DNA of 64,000 bases from Algiphilus aromaticivorans DG1253. GTDB taxonomy: Bacteria > Pseudomonadota > Gammaproteobacteria > Nevskiales > Nevskiaceae. The notes below the pieces were generated by a model that saw only the letters and a program-made list of their open reading frames with translations, was not told the DNA's origin and searched no databases. This document shows, piece by piece, positions 17,090 through 26,583 of the stretch (position 1 is its first letter; each line of letters starts with the position of its first letter). The stretch is from NCBI RefSeq assembly GCF_000733765.1, contig NZ_JPOG01000001.1:2666001-2730000 (forward strand), in the 5' to 3' direction. A program made the position numbers and the translations under genes.

Positions 17090-17980
17090 CTACTCGGTCA
17101 CGTAGCGGACCGCTTCCCCACCTTCTTCGGGGCGCGCGCCGAGCCAGAAGCGGCCGCTGCCCACCAGCGCGAAGGGCTCGTTGCGCACATAGCTGAGCGT
17201 CTCGTCGCTCTCGCCCTGATGCGCCACGTAGGTGCCGTTGGTGCTCTCGTCGACGAGCACGAATTTCCCGCGCCGATACTCGATGCGCAGATGGTGACGT
17301 GAGGCGAAGGGCGCTTCCACGACGAGACCGCAATCCGGTTGGCGACCGAGCACGAAGGGCAGCTTCAGCGGTGTCAGCACGACATTCTTGTCGCCGTACT
17401 GCAGATCGAGCTTGAGGGCGCCGACGACATGATCCGCTGAGAGCACTTCCGTCTGCCCGCGGCTATCCCATACCAGCTGCGAGACCGTGACCGGCTCGCT
17501 AACTCCCTTCACCGGCGTGTGATCGAAGAGGCGCGCCGACTTGCGCAGCTTGTCCGGCAGGGCGCCGGCTGTCTCCTCGGTAGTCAGGATCTGGCCAGCC
17601 TTGGCCAGATCCGACAGCCGTGCGGCGATGTTGACGACATCACCGAAATAGTCCCCGTCGCGCTCGACGGCCTCGCCGAAGGCAAAGCCGATACGCAACT
17701 CAAGCAGCACGGGATCCGCCTCGACGGGGGGATGCCTTGCCTGTTGCTGCATCTCCGTCGCCGCTCTTGCCGCGTGGGCGGCATCCGGAAAGGAACACAT
17801 GGCCGCATCGCCGATCGATTTCACACGCTTTCCTTGGTGCCGGGCCGCGGAATCCGCGGCCCGGTCCAGGGCTGCCGCTACCAATGCTTCAGCGCGCTCG
17901 TTGCCCACCTCGCGATACAGGCGGGTGCTGCCGACGATATCTACGAATAGAACTGCAATTAAGGCGCCAGACTTGGGCAC
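17090..17980 (-). CDS. Class III adenylate/guanylate cyclase with C-terminal FHA domain
   Basis: 296 residues from a GTG start. Residues 5-170 are a class III cyclase catalytic domain: first metal aspartate in FVDIVGST (Asp14), Lys54 and second metal aspartate in KSIGDAAM (Asp58), and the transition-state pair in VNIAARL (Asn117, Arg121). All key residues are present, so it should be active; ATP versus GTP preference is not certain. Residues 205-280 are an FHA domain with GR at 212, SRHH at 227-230 and NG at 248, all canonical. There is no membrane segment. It is convergent with the kinase gene. The FHA domain could bind the phosphorylated kinase or a substrate, and the product could act on the two cyclic-nucleotide domains of the oxidoreductase at 10003-12420; both links are inferred from proximity. 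Confidence 0.9.
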   Translation of the reverse strand: MPKSGALIAVLFVDIVGSTRLYREVGNERAEALVAAALDRAADSAARHQGKRVKSIGDAAMCSFPDAAHAARAATEMQQQARHPPVEADPVLLELRIGFAFGEAVERDGDYFGDVVNIAARLSDLAKAGQILTTEETAGALPDKLRKSARLFDHTPVKGVSEPVTVSQLVWDSRGQTEVLSADHVVGALKLDLQYGDKNVVLTPLKLPFVLGRQPDCGLVVEAPFASRHHLRIEYRRGKFVLVDESTNGTYVAHQGESDETLSYVRNEPFALVGSGRFWLGARPEEGGEAVRYVTE

Positions 17981-18035
17981 GATCGACCACGCAATTCAGA
18001 CACACCCCGCGTTCAGGAATAACGCAAAAGGACGC

Positions 18036-18722
18036 CTACCGGCCCATGGGGAAGAAATTGAACTGGTAGAAGAGGTGCGCGTAGGTTTCCGTGAGCTCGA
18101 GCTTTGTCCCGCCCTCGCGCACATCTCCGTTGAATCGTTGCACGCGCAGACCGAAGGTATGAGGAAGACCCGGCTTTGAAACCGCCGCCCGTCCGCTCAA
18201 CCCGAAGAAATCGATGTCCTGGCTCACGCCTGGCAAGTCCAGCTCGGTAAAGTTCACGGCTGCCGAGGTGCTCATCTCCCAATCAGCGAAAACGGGAAAG
18301 GTCGGGAAGCCAACACCTACGAACGGGCCGGTCTCTCGATAAAAATCGTCATCAAGGAAGCCATCTCCCTGCCAGCCGAAGCGATAGCCGGCGGAAACGC
18401 TGAAGTCCCTGGGCAGGAAGGTGCCTACCGAGAGCAGAACATCTGTACGATCGAAATCCGCGGAATCGCCATCGCCATTCACCGTCTGATACTCGAGCCC
18501 GAGATCGAAGAAGATCGATTCCAAGGCCATGGTGTACCCCGTCAGAAGGCCAAAGGAAGGTTCGGTCGAGTCGGTAGATCCGGAACCTGAAGTGCCACTC
18601 AATTCAGCTTCCGCATCGTAGACACCCCCTAGAACCCCCACGCGCCCGATTCCCACCATCTGCGCGGATGCGCTGCTGGCAAACACCGCCCCGATTACCG
18701 CGAACGTCACTCTCTTCATCAT
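18036..18722 (-). CDS. Small outer-membrane beta-barrel protein
   Basis: 228 residues with a signal peptide ending at ASSASAQ. The mature part alternates aromatic and polar residues in short strands separated by Gly/Asp-rich turns, and ends LFYQFNFFPMGR, typical of an 8-10-stranded outer-membrane barrel. It may belong to the TIGR04219-type family, but I am not sure. Conserved catalytic residues are not seen. It is on the same strand as the cyclase and 55 nt upstream of it, so the two could share a transcript. A structural or adhesion role is possible. Confidence 0.6.
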   Translation of the reverse strand: MMKRVTFAVIGAVFASSASAQMVGIGRVGVLGGVYDAEAELSGTSGSGSTDSTEPSFGLLTGYTMALESIFFDLGLEYQTVNGDGDSADFDRTDVLLSVGTFLPRDFSVSAGYRFGWQGDGFLDDDFYRETGPFVGVGFPTFPVFADWEMSTSAAVNFTELDLPGVSQDIDFFGLSGRAAVSKPGLPHTFGLRVQRFNGDVREGGTKLELTETYAHLFYQFNFFPMGR

Positions 18723-18875
18723 TTCTTGATCCCCTGTTAGTCGACAACCGTTACAACCACCGCCCGCCGATGATCATGGCGAAACGGTACTCCATTTCGG
18801 GCACAGCTGACCACATAGCGCCGTGACCCAGCCGACAACGCTGGCGCCAGTGTCGCTGCCCGCCTCAATCCATCT

Positions 18876-19664
18876 TCAGCCCCACCGGCTTCGCAATGGC
18901 CACAAGACTAGAGCAGCACCTCCAGCCAGCATCGGAATGCACAGCAACATTCCCATGGTGAACCATTCGGTCCCGGCCAGATAGCCGATGTGCGCATCCG
19001 GCACGCGCACGAACTCCACTGCCCAGCGGAAGACACCGTAGAGGATCAGGAACAGCCCGGCCGTCCTGCCCGCAGGGCGCGGCTTGGCAGAGAACCACCA
19101 GAGGATGCCGAGCAGCACCGGGCCCTCGAGGATGGCCTCGTAGAGCATGCTGGGGTGGCGCGCCAGATCGTCGACGTGCGGGAAGACCATGCCCCAGGGC
19201 AGATCGGTGGGCGCGCCCCAGAGCTCGCCGTTGATGAAGTTGCCGATGCGTCCGGTCATCAGGCCGAAGGGCACGAGCACGCAGACGAAATCTCCGACCC
19301 GCGGCAGCGTGCTACCAATCGAGCGCGCAAAAAGCCACATCGCCACGATGACGCCGAGCAACCCGCCGTGGAAGGACATGCCGCCTTCCCAGACGCGCAG
19401 CAGCCGCAGCGGATCCCCGAGGAAGGCCTCGAAGTCGTAAAAGAGAATATAGCCGACGCGCCCGCCCGCAATGACGCCGAGTGCCACATAGAACAGCAGA
19501 TCACCGATACGCTCGGCCGGCCACTGCCAGTGCGCGCGACGGCCCTGCAGCACGCCGAGATACCAGCAGCCGGCAAAGCCAAGCAGGTACATCAGCCCGT
19601 ACCAGTGGATGGAGAGCGGGCCGATGGAGAAGGCGACGGGGTCGAATCCGGGGTGCGTCAGCAT
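18876..19664 (-). CDS. lgt: Prolipoprotein diacylglyceryl transferase
   Basis: 262 residues with about seven membrane helices. It moves a diacylglyceryl group from phosphatidylglycerol to the lipobox cysteine of prolipoproteins at the inner membrane. Signature elements are IHWYGLMYLLGF near the N-terminus, MSFHGGLLG, and the Lgt motif GRIGNFINGELWG with the essential arginine and asparagine. Length fits the family. It stands alone, convergent with nothing nearby, and serves the several lipoproteins in this window. Confidence 0.95.
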   Translation of the reverse strand: MLTHPGFDPVAFSIGPLSIHWYGLMYLLGFAGCWYLGVLQGRRAHWQWPAERIGDLLFYVALGVIAGGRVGYILFYDFEAFLGDPLRLLRVWEGGMSFHGGLLGVIVAMWLFARSIGSTLPRVGDFVCVLVPFGLMTGRIGNFINGELWGAPTDLPWGMVFPHVDDLARHPSMLYEAILEGPVLLGILWWFSAKPRPAGRTAGLFLILYGVFRWAVEFVRVPDAHIGYLAGTEWFTMGMLLCIPMLAGGAALVLWPLRSRWG

Positions 19665-19719
19665 GGCGCGGAGTGTAGCAGCGCGCCTCTACGACCCCGT
19701 GACAGAGGCCCAAACGACA

Positions 19720-19741
19720 ACGGCCGCCCGAAGGCGGCCGT
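19720..19741 (-). terminator. Likely intrinsic terminator of the PfkB-kinase gene
   Basis: A perfect 9-bp GC-rich stem (ACGGCCGCC / GGCGGCCGT) with a CGAA loop (TTCG on the minus strand) lies 24 nt past the stop codon at 19765. On the minus strand it is followed by TGTCGTTTG, a weak U-rich tract. Confidence 0.6.
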
Positions 19742-19764
19742 CGACATCATGCGCAAGGCTGCGA

Positions 19765-20697
19765 CTACTTGAGCTCGTAGCCGAACTCCTTCTTGAAGCG
19801 GGCGCGGAACTCATCCATCGTGAACTTGTGGTTCTGCGTGCCCGGGCGCTCGATCTTGATGGCGCCCATCAGGCCGGCGATGCGACCGGTGGTTTCCCAG
19901 TCCATGCCGTTGAGCAGCCCGTAAAGGATGCCGCCACGGTAGGCATCGCCACAGCCCGTCGGGTCGGCCAGCGACTCCGGCTTGGCGGTGGGCACTTCCA
20001 GCTTCTTGCCACCGGTGTAGATGGCCGAGCCTTCGCCACCAAGCGTGACGATCAGCGCCTCGACGCGATCGGCGATCTGCTCCAGCGTCATGCCGGTGCG
20101 GTCCGTGATGACCTGCGCCTCGTAGGAATTGACCGCAACATAGCTGGCCTGATCGATGAAGGTCTTCAGCGCATCGCCGTCAAACATCGGCAGGCCCTGA
20201 CCAGGGTCGAAGATGAAGGGGATACCGGCCTCGGCGAACTGCTCGGCGTGCTGGATCATCGCGTCGCGGCCGTCCGGCGAGACGGTGCCGATGCTCACGC
20301 CCTTGGTCACGATCTTCTGCTCGTGCGCGGCATTCATCGCACCCGGGTGGAAGGCCGTGATCTGGTTATCGTCCATATCCGTGACGATGTAGGCCTGCGC
20401 CGTGTAGTAGTCCGGGTTGACCTTCACCAGCTCGCGCGACACACCCTGCTTGTCCATCCAGGCAGCGTAGTCATCGAAGTCCGAGCCGACGGTGCCCATC
20501 GGCTGACCTTCGCCGCCCAGCAGCTTAAGGTTGTAGGCGATGTTGCCGGCGCAGCCGCCGAACTCGCGGCGCATCTCGGGCACCAGGAAGGCGACGTTCA
20601 GGATGTGCACCTGGTCGGGCAGGATCTCGTTCTTGAACTGGCCAGGGAAAACCATGATCGAGTCGTAGGCAAATGACCCGGTAATGAGTGCAGACAT
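19765..20697 (-). CDS. PfkB-family carbohydrate/nucleoside kinase, adenosine-kinase type
   Basis: 310 residues. PfkB signatures are present: the N-terminal glycine motif FGGCAGNIAYNL and the C-terminal ATP/anion-hole motif DPTGCGDAYRGG with the catalytic aspartate. The start MSALITGSFAYDSIMVF and AFLVPEMRREFGG match bacterial proteins annotated as adenosine kinase, which convert adenosine to AMP. Ribokinase-like sugar specificity cannot be excluded. It follows gcvPB on the same strand after a short inverted-repeat element (20726-20809) and ends at a hairpin. Confidence 0.85.
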   Translation of the reverse strand: MSALITGSFAYDSIMVFPGQFKNEILPDQVHILNVAFLVPEMRREFGGCAGNIAYNLKLLGGEGQPMGTVGSDFDDYAAWMDKQGVSRELVKVNPDYYTAQAYIVTDMDDNQITAFHPGAMNAAHEQKIVTKGVSIGTVSPDGRDAMIQHAEQFAEAGIPFIFDPGQGLPMFDGDALKTFIDQASYVAVNSYEAQVITDRTGMTLEQIADRVEALIVTLGGEGSAIYTGGKKLEVPTAKPESLADPTGCGDAYRGGILYGLLNGMDWETTGRIAGLMGAIKIERPGTQNHKFTMDEFRARFKKEFGYELK

Positions 20698-20725
20698 TGG
20701 TACTCCTTATGCAGAAAAACTTTGG

Positions 20726-20809
20726 AACCGCAGGTTTCTCAGATTCACGAAGATTTATCTTGATCTTTTAAAGACTTAGTCATCCGCGCCATCTGCGTAA
20801 TCTGCGGTT
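20726..20809. repeat. Short inverted-repeat element with 10-11-bp periodic CGCAGAT-like units
   Basis: An 84-bp element whose two ends are imperfect inverted repeats beginning AACCGCAG and meeting at CTTTTAAAG in the centre. Each arm holds degenerate CGCAGATT units spaced about 10-11 bp. The same terminal motif bounds the larger element at 32496-33105. It fills nearly all of the gap between gcvPB and the kinase gene and can fold into a long hairpin, so it may also limit read-through. Confidence 0.7.
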
Positions 20810-20817
20810 GGAAACGA

Positions 20818-22290
20818 TCAAGCCGCAGCGCCCTCACCGAAGTCGAAGCGCACGTCGAGCTGACGCGCGGCCTTGGTCTCGTCGAGACGGCGCACCGGCA
20901 GATTCCAGGGCGCGGCCTTGACGTGCTCGATGTCCTGCTTGGCCTCCTCCCAGATCGCGACCATGGCCTCGACGAAGGCGTCGAGGGTCTCGCGGTCCTC
21001 CGTCTCGGTGGGCTCGATGAGCAGGCACTCGGGCACGAGCAGCGGAAAGTAGACCGTGGGCGCGTGGAAGCCATAGTCGAGCAGGCGCTTGGCGACATCG
21101 GCCGCGGTCAGCGTCAGCTCCTGCTTCTGGCGCTTGAGCGTGACGATGAACTCGTGGCTGGCGCGACGGCCGTCGAATGCGATGTCGAAGCCGGCCTCGC
21201 GCAGTCGCGCCATCAGGTAGTTGGCATTCAGCGTGGCGAACTCGGCAACGCGCTCCATGCCCTCGCGACCCAGCAGGCGGGCGTAGACGTAGGCGCGCAG
21301 CAGCACACCGGTGTTGCCCATGAAGGTGGACAGCCGGCCGATGGAATGCGGCAGGTCCTTCTCGTCGAGCCAGCGATAGCCGCCGTCGTCGTCGCGGCCG
21401 ATGACGGGCATCGGCATGAAGGGCGCCAGCCGCTCCGATACACCCACCGCACCGGCACCGGGACCGCCGCCGCCGTGCGGCGTGCTGAAGGTCTTGTGCA
21501 GATTCATGTGGATGACGTCGAAACCCATGTCGCCGGGCCGCGTCTTGCCGAGAATGGCGTTGAGGTTGGCGCCGTCGTAATAGAGCAGGCCGCCGGCCTC
21601 GTGCACGAGATCCGCGATCTCCTTGATGCGGCGCTCGAAGACACCGACCGTCGACGGGTTGGTCAGCATGATCCCGGCCGTTTGCGGCCCGACGGCCTCC
21701 TGCAGCGCCTCGAAATCGACGTCGCCGTCGGCCTTGGTCGGCACCTCGCGCACCGTGAAGCCGAGCATGGTCGCCGTCGCCGGATTGGTGCCGTGGGCGG
21801 CATCCGGCACGATGATCTCGGTACGTCCCTCGTCGCCGCGCGAGCGGTGGTAGGCGCGGATCATCGCCACGCCCGTGAACTCGCCCTGGGCGCCGGCCAT
21901 CGGCGTCAGCGACACGGCATGCATGCCGGTGACGTGACGCAGCATGTCCTGCAGCTCGTAGAGGCAGGCCATCACGCCCTGGCCGCGACTCACCGGCGCC
22001 AGCGGATGCCGGATCAGGAACTCCGGCAGCATCGCCAGCGTATTGCAGGCACGCGGGTTGTATTTCATCGTGCAGCTACCCAAGGGGTAGAAGTGCGTAT
22101 CGATGGAGAAGTTGAGCTGCGACAGGCGCGTGTAGTGACGCACCGTCTGCAACTCGCCCGTCTCGGGCAGGCGCGGCGGCGTCTTGCGCGCCAGCGAAGC
22201 CGGCAGCCCGGGGCCATCCACTGCAGCGGGCCACTGTGCGGTTGCGCCGCGGCCGGCACGGGTATTCTCGAATATCAGCTTTTCGGTCAT
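20818..22290 (-). CDS. gcvPB: Glycine dehydrogenase (decarboxylating) subunit 2
   Basis: 490 residues. This is the C-terminal half of the P-protein, which decarboxylates glycine with PLP and passes the methylamine to lipoyl-GcvH. The PLP lysine is in [16 protein letters not shown]. Other family blocks are [14 protein letters not shown] and [12 protein letters not shown]. The N-terminus starts inside the usual gcvPB region, so this is a natural two-subunit form and not a break of one gene. It lies 26 nt after gcvPA in the gcv operon. Confidence 0.96.
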   Translation of the reverse strand: MTEKLIFENTRAGRGATAQWPAAVDGPGLPASLARKTPPRLPETGELQTVRHYTRLSQLNFSIDTHFYPLGSCTMKYNPRACNTLAMLPEFLIRHPLAPVSRGQGVMACLYELQDMLRHVTGMHAVSLTPMAGAQGEFTGVAMIRAYHRSRGDEGRTEIIVPDAAHGTNPATATMLGFTVREVPTKADGDVDFEALQEAVGPQTAGIMLTNPSTVGVFERRIKEIADLVHEAGGLLYYDGANLNAILGKTRPGDMGFDVIHMNLHKTFSTPHGGGGPGAGAVGVSERLAPFMPMPVIGRDDDGGYRWLDEKDLPHSIGRLSTFMGNTGVLLRAYVYARLLGREGMERVAEFATLNANYLMARLREAGFDIAFDGRRASHEFIVTLKRQKQELTLTAADVAKRLLDYGFHAPTVYFPLLVPECLLIEPTETEDRETLDAFVEAMVAIWEEAKQDIEHVKAAPWNLPVRRLDETKAARQLDVRFDFGEGAAA

Positions 22291-22316
22291 GCGATTTCTC
22301 CGGATAGGGGCGCGCT

Positions 22317-23690
22317 TCAGGCCGCCTTCGCCCGCTTCAGCACGTCGCTGAGCGTGTCGCGATAGCGCGCGATGTCGGCGGCGCTGCGCGTCTCGGTGGC
22401 GCAGACCAGCAGGGCATTGCCCAGCTCGGGGTAGAACTCGGAAATATCGAGGCCGCCGATGATGTCCTGCTCGGCCAGTCGCTCCAGTACCGGGCCCACC
22501 GGCCGGTCGAGTTGCAGCACGGCCTCGTGGAAGTTGGCACCGGCAAAGACGCGACTGACACCGGACAGTCCCGTCAGGGCCTCGACCAGCTGCGCGGTGT
22601 TGGCCATCGAGGCCTTCGCCACGCGCGCCAGGCCCTCAGGGCCGAGCAGCGACATGTAGATGGTCGCCGCGGTCACCAGCAGGCCCTGGTTGGTGCAGAT
22701 ATTGGAAGTCGCCTTGGAACGGCGGATGTGCTGCTCGCGCGCCTGCAGCGTCAGCGTGTAGCCGGGCTTGCCGTCCATGTCGACCGTGCGGCCGACGATG
22801 CGGCCCGGCATCTGCCGGGCGTGCTGCTTGCGGCAGCAGAGGATGCCGAAATACGGACCGCCGGAGGACAGCGGCGCACCCAGCGGCTGGCCCTCGCCGA
22901 CGACGATGTCGGCGCCCTTGGCGCCCCACTCCGACGGCGGGCGATGAATCGCCAGCAGCGTCGGGTTGACCACGGCGATGACCAGCGCGCCCTGGGCGTG
23001 CGCCCAATCGGTGAGCGCATCGACATCCTCCAGCCCGCCGAAGAAGTTCGGCTGGCTGATGACCACGGCCGTGGGCGCCTCGACGCCGGCGGCCTCGGCG
23101 GACGCGACCGGCGTCAGTCCGCTGTCGTGGTCGAAATCCATCTCGTGCAGCGTCAGGCCCTGCGCGTGGGTCAGGTTGTGCGCCACCTGCCGGTAGTAGG
23201 GGTGCAGCGCACGCGGCAACAGCACGCGGCCGGTGGCGTTGCGGCCGGAGCAGCGCACGGCCATGAGCATCGCCTCGGCCAGCGAGGAAGCACCGTCGTA
23301 CATGGAGGCGTTGGAGATCTCCATGCCCGTGAGCTCGCACATCATCGTCTGGAACTCGTAGAGCAGCTGCAGCGTGCCCTGCGAGGCCTCGGCCTGGTAC
23401 GGCGTGTAGGCCGAATAGAACTCGCCGCGGGTGGTGATCTCCCAGACGGCGGCCGGGATGTGGTGCTCGTAGGCGCCGGCGCCGATGAAGTTCAGCGCCG
23501 AGCCGTCGGCAGCCGCGCGCTCGTGCATGACGCGCGTGATCTCCATCTCCGGCGCGCTGGAGGGAATCGCCTCCAGCTTGCCGCAGCGCAGATGCGACGG
23601 AATCTCGTCGAAGAGCGCCTCGGTGGAGTCGGCGCCGATGACGCCGAGCATTTCCTTGATGTCTTTTTCAGTATGGGGCACGAAGGGCAT
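22317..23690 (-). CDS. gcvPA: Glycine dehydrogenase (decarboxylating) subunit 1
   Basis: 457 residues. The N-terminal half of the split P-protein, which pairs with GcvPB to form the active glycine decarboxylase. It has the family opening [15 protein letters not shown] and blocks such as [25 protein letters not shown] and SNASMYDGA. Length is normal for the subunit. It lies 59 nt after gcvH and 26 nt before gcvPB. Confidence 0.96.
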   Translation of the reverse strand: MPFVPHTEKDIKEMLGVIGADSTEALFDEIPSHLRCGKLEAIPSSAPEMEITRVMHERAAADGSALNFIGAGAYEHHIPAAVWEITTRGEFYSAYTPYQAEASQGTLQLLYEFQTMMCELTGMEISNASMYDGASSLAEAMLMAVRCSGRNATGRVLLPRALHPYYRQVAHNLTHAQGLTLHEMDFDHDSGLTPVASAEAAGVEAPTAVVISQPNFFGGLEDVDALTDWAHAQGALVIAVVNPTLLAIHRPPSEWGAKGADIVVGEGQPLGAPLSSGGPYFGILCCRKQHARQMPGRIVGRTVDMDGKPGYTLTLQAREQHIRRSKATSNICTNQGLLVTAATIYMSLLGPEGLARVAKASMANTAQLVEALTGLSGVSRVFAGANFHEAVLQLDRPVGPVLERLAEQDIIGGLDISEFYPELGNALLVCATETRSAADIARYRDTLSDVLKRAKAA

Positions 23691-23749
23691 GGGGGCCTCC
23701 GGTCAATCGAATGGAACCGGGCTTACGGGCCCGGCAAAGCGCCGCCGGA

Positions 23750-24130
23750 CTATCCGGCTTCGGCGCTGTAGGCGTCGGCGTCGAGCAGCTGCTCGGCCTG
23801 GGCGGTATCGCCCTCGAGCCGGAACAGCCAGCCTTCGCCGTAGGGATCGTCGTTGAGCGTCTCGGGCGCATCGGCAAGCTTCTCGTTGACGGCCACGACC
23901 TTGCCGGCGACCGGCGCGTAGACGTCCGAGGCGGCCTTGACCGACTCCACCACCGCACAGGCATCGCCCACTTTCAGCTCGCGGTCGACGTCCGGCACCT
24001 CGACGAAGACGAGGTCGCCGAGCTCGGCCTGGGCGTGGTCGGTGATGCCGACGGTCATCGTGCCGTCGGACTCGACGCGGACCCACTCGTGGGATTTGGT
24101 ATAGCGCAGATCAGCGGGGATATTGCTCAT
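23750..24130 (-). CDS. gcvH: Glycine cleavage system H protein
   Basis: 126 residues from the ATG at 24130; a longer frame upstream overlaps gcvT and is a shadow. It is the lipoyl carrier that shuttles the aminomethyl group between P, T and L proteins. The lipoylated lysine is in [13 protein letters not shown], and the start RYTKSHEWV is typical. It sits between gcvT (46 nt upstream) and gcvPA. Confidence 0.97.
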   Translation of the reverse strand: MSNIPADLRYTKSHEWVRVESDGTMTVGITDHAQAELGDLVFVEVPDVDRELKVGDACAVVESVKAASDVYAPVAGKVVAVNEKLADAPETLNDDPYGEGWLFRLEGDTAQAEQLLDADAYSAEAG

Positions 24131-24176
24131 GACGGACTCCGGAAAAGGCGCGAAGCGGATGGAAGGGAAAAAAGGA

Positions 24177-25256
24177 TTAGACGCGAACCTGGCCGTTGCG
24201 CACGAAGGGCGGCTTGACCACCCGCACGGGCAGCCAGCGGCCGCGGATGCAGATCTCGGCGGCCTCGCCCTCGGCGTGCGACTGCACGCGCGCCAATGCG
24301 ATGGAACAGCCCATGGTCGGCGCGTGGCTGCCCGAGGTGGTTTCGCCGTCAGCGCCGTTCGGGAAGCGCACCGGCATGTGACCGCGCATGACGCCGCGGC
24401 CTTCCAGCACGAGACCGACCATGCGGCGGTCCGGCTGCGCATTCTCCAGCGCCGCACGGCCGATGAAATCGCGGTCGGCCGGCTCCAGCGCCACGGTCCA
24501 GGACAGACCGGCCTCGGCCGGGAAGGTGTCCTCGCTCATGTCCTGGCCGTAGAGATTCATGCCGGCCTCCAGCCGCAGCGTGTCGCGCGCGCCCAGCCCG
24601 CAGGGCTCGGCGCCGGCGTCGACGGCGGCGCGCCAGAAGTCCTGGGCCTGCTCGACGGGCAACACGATTTCGAAGCCGTCTTCGCCGGTGTAGCCAGTAC
24701 GGCCGATGAAGACATCGCCAGCTTCGGTGCAGCGGAAGGGCTTGAGCGCCAGCGCGGCCTCGGCCGCGGCGCCATCCACCAGCTTGGGCAGAATCTCGGC
24801 AGCCTTGGGGCCCTGCAACGCGACGATGGTGCGGTCCTCGCGCAGGTGGATGCGGCAGTCGCCGAAGCGCTGCTCGCCCATCCAGTCGAGATCGGCCATG
24901 GCCGTGGCTGCGTTGAGAACAGCGCGGTAGCTGCCTTCAGCCACACGATAGATGATCAGGTCGTCCTTGACGCCACCGCGCTCGTCGAGCATGCAGGAGT
25001 ACAGCGCGCGGCCGTCCTCCAGCTTGGCGACGTCGTTGGCCAGCAGGTAGCGCAGGAAGGCCTCGGCGTCCTTGCCTTCGATGTCCACGGCGCGCATGTG
25101 ACCGACGTCGAAGATACCGGCAGCCTTGCGCACGGCGTGGTGTTCCTCGACCTGCGAGCGGTACTGCACAGGCATTTCCCATCCGCCGAAATCGATGAGG
25201 CGCGCGCCGGCCTCGGCGTGGAGCGGATGCAATACGGTTTTCTTGAGCTGGGTCAT
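24177..25256 (-). CDS. gcvT: Aminomethyltransferase (glycine cleavage T protein)
   Basis: 359 residues from the ATG at 25256; a TTG two codons upstream is also in frame. The enzyme moves the methylene group from aminomethyl-GcvH to tetrahydrofolate and frees ammonia. Typical blocks are [37 protein letters not shown] and [14 protein letters not shown]. It is the first gene of the gcv operon, directly behind the tandem glycine riboswitch, so it should be induced by glycine. Confidence 0.97.
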   Translation of the reverse strand: MTQLKKTVLHPLHAEAGARLIDFGGWEMPVQYRSQVEEHHAVRKAAGIFDVGHMRAVDIEGKDAEAFLRYLLANDVAKLEDGRALYSCMLDERGGVKDDLIIYRVAEGSYRAVLNAATAMADLDWMGEQRFGDCRIHLREDRTIVALQGPKAAEILPKLVDGAAAEAALALKPFRCTEAGDVFIGRTGYTGEDGFEIVLPVEQAQDFWRAAVDAGAEPCGLGARDTLRLEAGMNLYGQDMSEDTFPAEAGLSWTVALEPADRDFIGRAALENAQPDRRMVGLVLEGRGVMRGHMPVRFPNGADGETTSGSHAPTMGCSIALARVQSHAEGEAAEICIRGRWLPVRVVKPPFVRNGQVRV

Positions 25257-25311
25257 GGGCAACCGGGTCTGACGTGAATGAAGAAGGCTTGTGGCCGATT
25301 CTTAGCACGCC

Positions 25312-25512
25312 CCTCTGTCCGGTTACCTGAGAGTTTGGGCGCCCTGCCTTACTTATGGCCGGGCCCTTCCCCTTCGGTGGGCGCCTGATGCGCCGCTCTC
25401 CAGAGTGAATTGCGACCTCCTGCGAGGTCATTCCGCACTCCCTGATACCTGAGCGATTGCGGGCAGCTTGCGCCTTCGGTGGCCGACGCGCAGGTCGGCT
25501 CTCTCGCGCGGA
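25312..25512 (-). promoter_or_regulatory. Tandem glycine riboswitch upstream of gcvT
   Basis: On the minus strand two consecutive glycine aptamers can be read. The first runs about 25512-25441: GCGAGAGAGCC, then CCACCGAAGG, then CGCTCAGGTATCAGG. The second runs about 25413-25312: TCTGGAGAGCGGC, then CCACCGAAGGGG, then ACTCTCAGGTAACCGGACAGAG in shorter pieces. These are the conserved bulges and J3/1 segments of both aptamers joined by a short linker. It lies 56 nt before gcvT. Glycine binding normally turns on gcv expression. Confidence 0.95.
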
Positions 25513-25639
25513 ATTGTCAATTCAGAGACCTAGGTTAGCGCAATTCGCCGCGGATTTCGACCTCCAGAGCCGTCCGGCCTCGACAACGCCGTATCCGCGG
25601 AGCCGCTAGAGTGGTGTCGAAACCAACGGAAGACGGCCC

Positions 25640-26545
25640 ATGCAGGCGCATTGCAACGGTATTTCCCTTCACTACGAGACTTTCGGCGACCCGCGGCACC
25701 CGCCGGTGCTGCTCATCATGGGCCTGGGTGCGCAGATGATCCTGTGGCCGGAGGCCTTCTGCCGCGACCTCGCCGCGCGCGGGCACCATGTCATTCACTT
25801 CGACAATCGCGACTGCGGGCTGTCCCAACGCATGACGCACCTGCCGGTGCCGAAGATTCCAGCTGCCTGGGTCAAGGGCCGCCTCGGCCTGCCGCAGAAA
25901 CCTGCCTATGGCCTCAACGACATGGCGCGCGACGCCGTCGGGCTGCTCGATGCCCTCGACATCAAGCGCGCCCACATCGTCGGCGCCTCCATGGGCGGCA
26001 TGATCGCGCAGATCCTCGCCGCAAGGCACGCCGAGCGGGTGGCCAGCGCCACCCTGATCATGACCAGCAGCGGCCATCCGCGCCTGCCCGGCCCGGACTG
26101 GAAGCTGCAGCTGCGCATGACACGCGGCCCCAGCGACCGCTCGCGCGAAGGGCGCATCCGCTACGGCATGGCCACCTGGCGCGCCATCGGCAGCCCCGGT
26201 TATCCGGCGAGCGAGGAAGAGCTGCGCGCCAAGGTGGAGACCAGTTTCGACCGCGGCTTCTATCCGGCGGGGATGATGCGGCAGCTGCACGCCATCCTCG
26301 CCTCGGGCAGCCGCACGCGGCTGATCGCCCGCATCAGCCAGCCCGTAGCCGTCGTCCACGGCGAGGCCGATCCGCTGGTGCCGGTAGCCGCCGCCCACGA
26401 CCTGGCCAAGCGTCTGCCGCAGGCCAGCCTGCATCTCTTTCCCGGCATGGGGCACGACTTCCCTGCGCCCCTGCTTGCGCCCATGGCGCAGATCGTCGCC
26501 GACACAGCGGCGCGAAGCGAGGAGGCGTCGACAGCGGCTGCATAG
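25640..26545 (+). CDS. Alpha/beta hydrolase
   Basis: 301 residues, soluble. Alpha/beta hydrolase elements are in order: oxyanion region LLIMGLGAQM, FDNRDCGLS, nucleophile elbow GASMGGM with the serine, acid in GEADPLVP and catalytic histidine in GMGHDFP. It matches the widespread hydrolases with the FDNRDxGxS motif, which are related to esterases and the PcaD/DhaA class; the substrate cannot be stated. It is divergent from the gcv operon, 127 nt from the 5' end of the riboswitch, and is followed 38 nt later by the DCC gene. Confidence 0.85.
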   Translation: MQAHCNGISLHYETFGDPRHPPVLLIMGLGAQMILWPEAFCRDLAARGHHVIHFDNRDCGLSQRMTHLPVPKIPAAWVKGRLGLPQKPAYGLNDMARDAVGLLDALDIKRAHIVGASMGGMIAQILAARHAERVASATLIMTSSGHPRLPGPDWKLQLRMTRGPSDRSREGRIRYGMATWRAIGSPGYPASEEELRAKVETSFDRGFYPAGMMRQLHAILASGSRTRLIARISQPVAVVHGEADPLVPVAAAHDLAKRLPQASLHLFPGMGHDFPAPLLAPMAQIVADTAARSEEASTAAA

Positions 26546-26583
26546 CGCCGGCGCGTGCGCAGCGGGCGCACTAAGCTACAGCC

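Noticed and set aside
20818-23690. gcvPA/gcvPB as one gcvP broken by frameshift
   Set aside because: Each half has a normal start, stop and family N-terminus and they are separated by 26 nt; the two-subunit form is well known.
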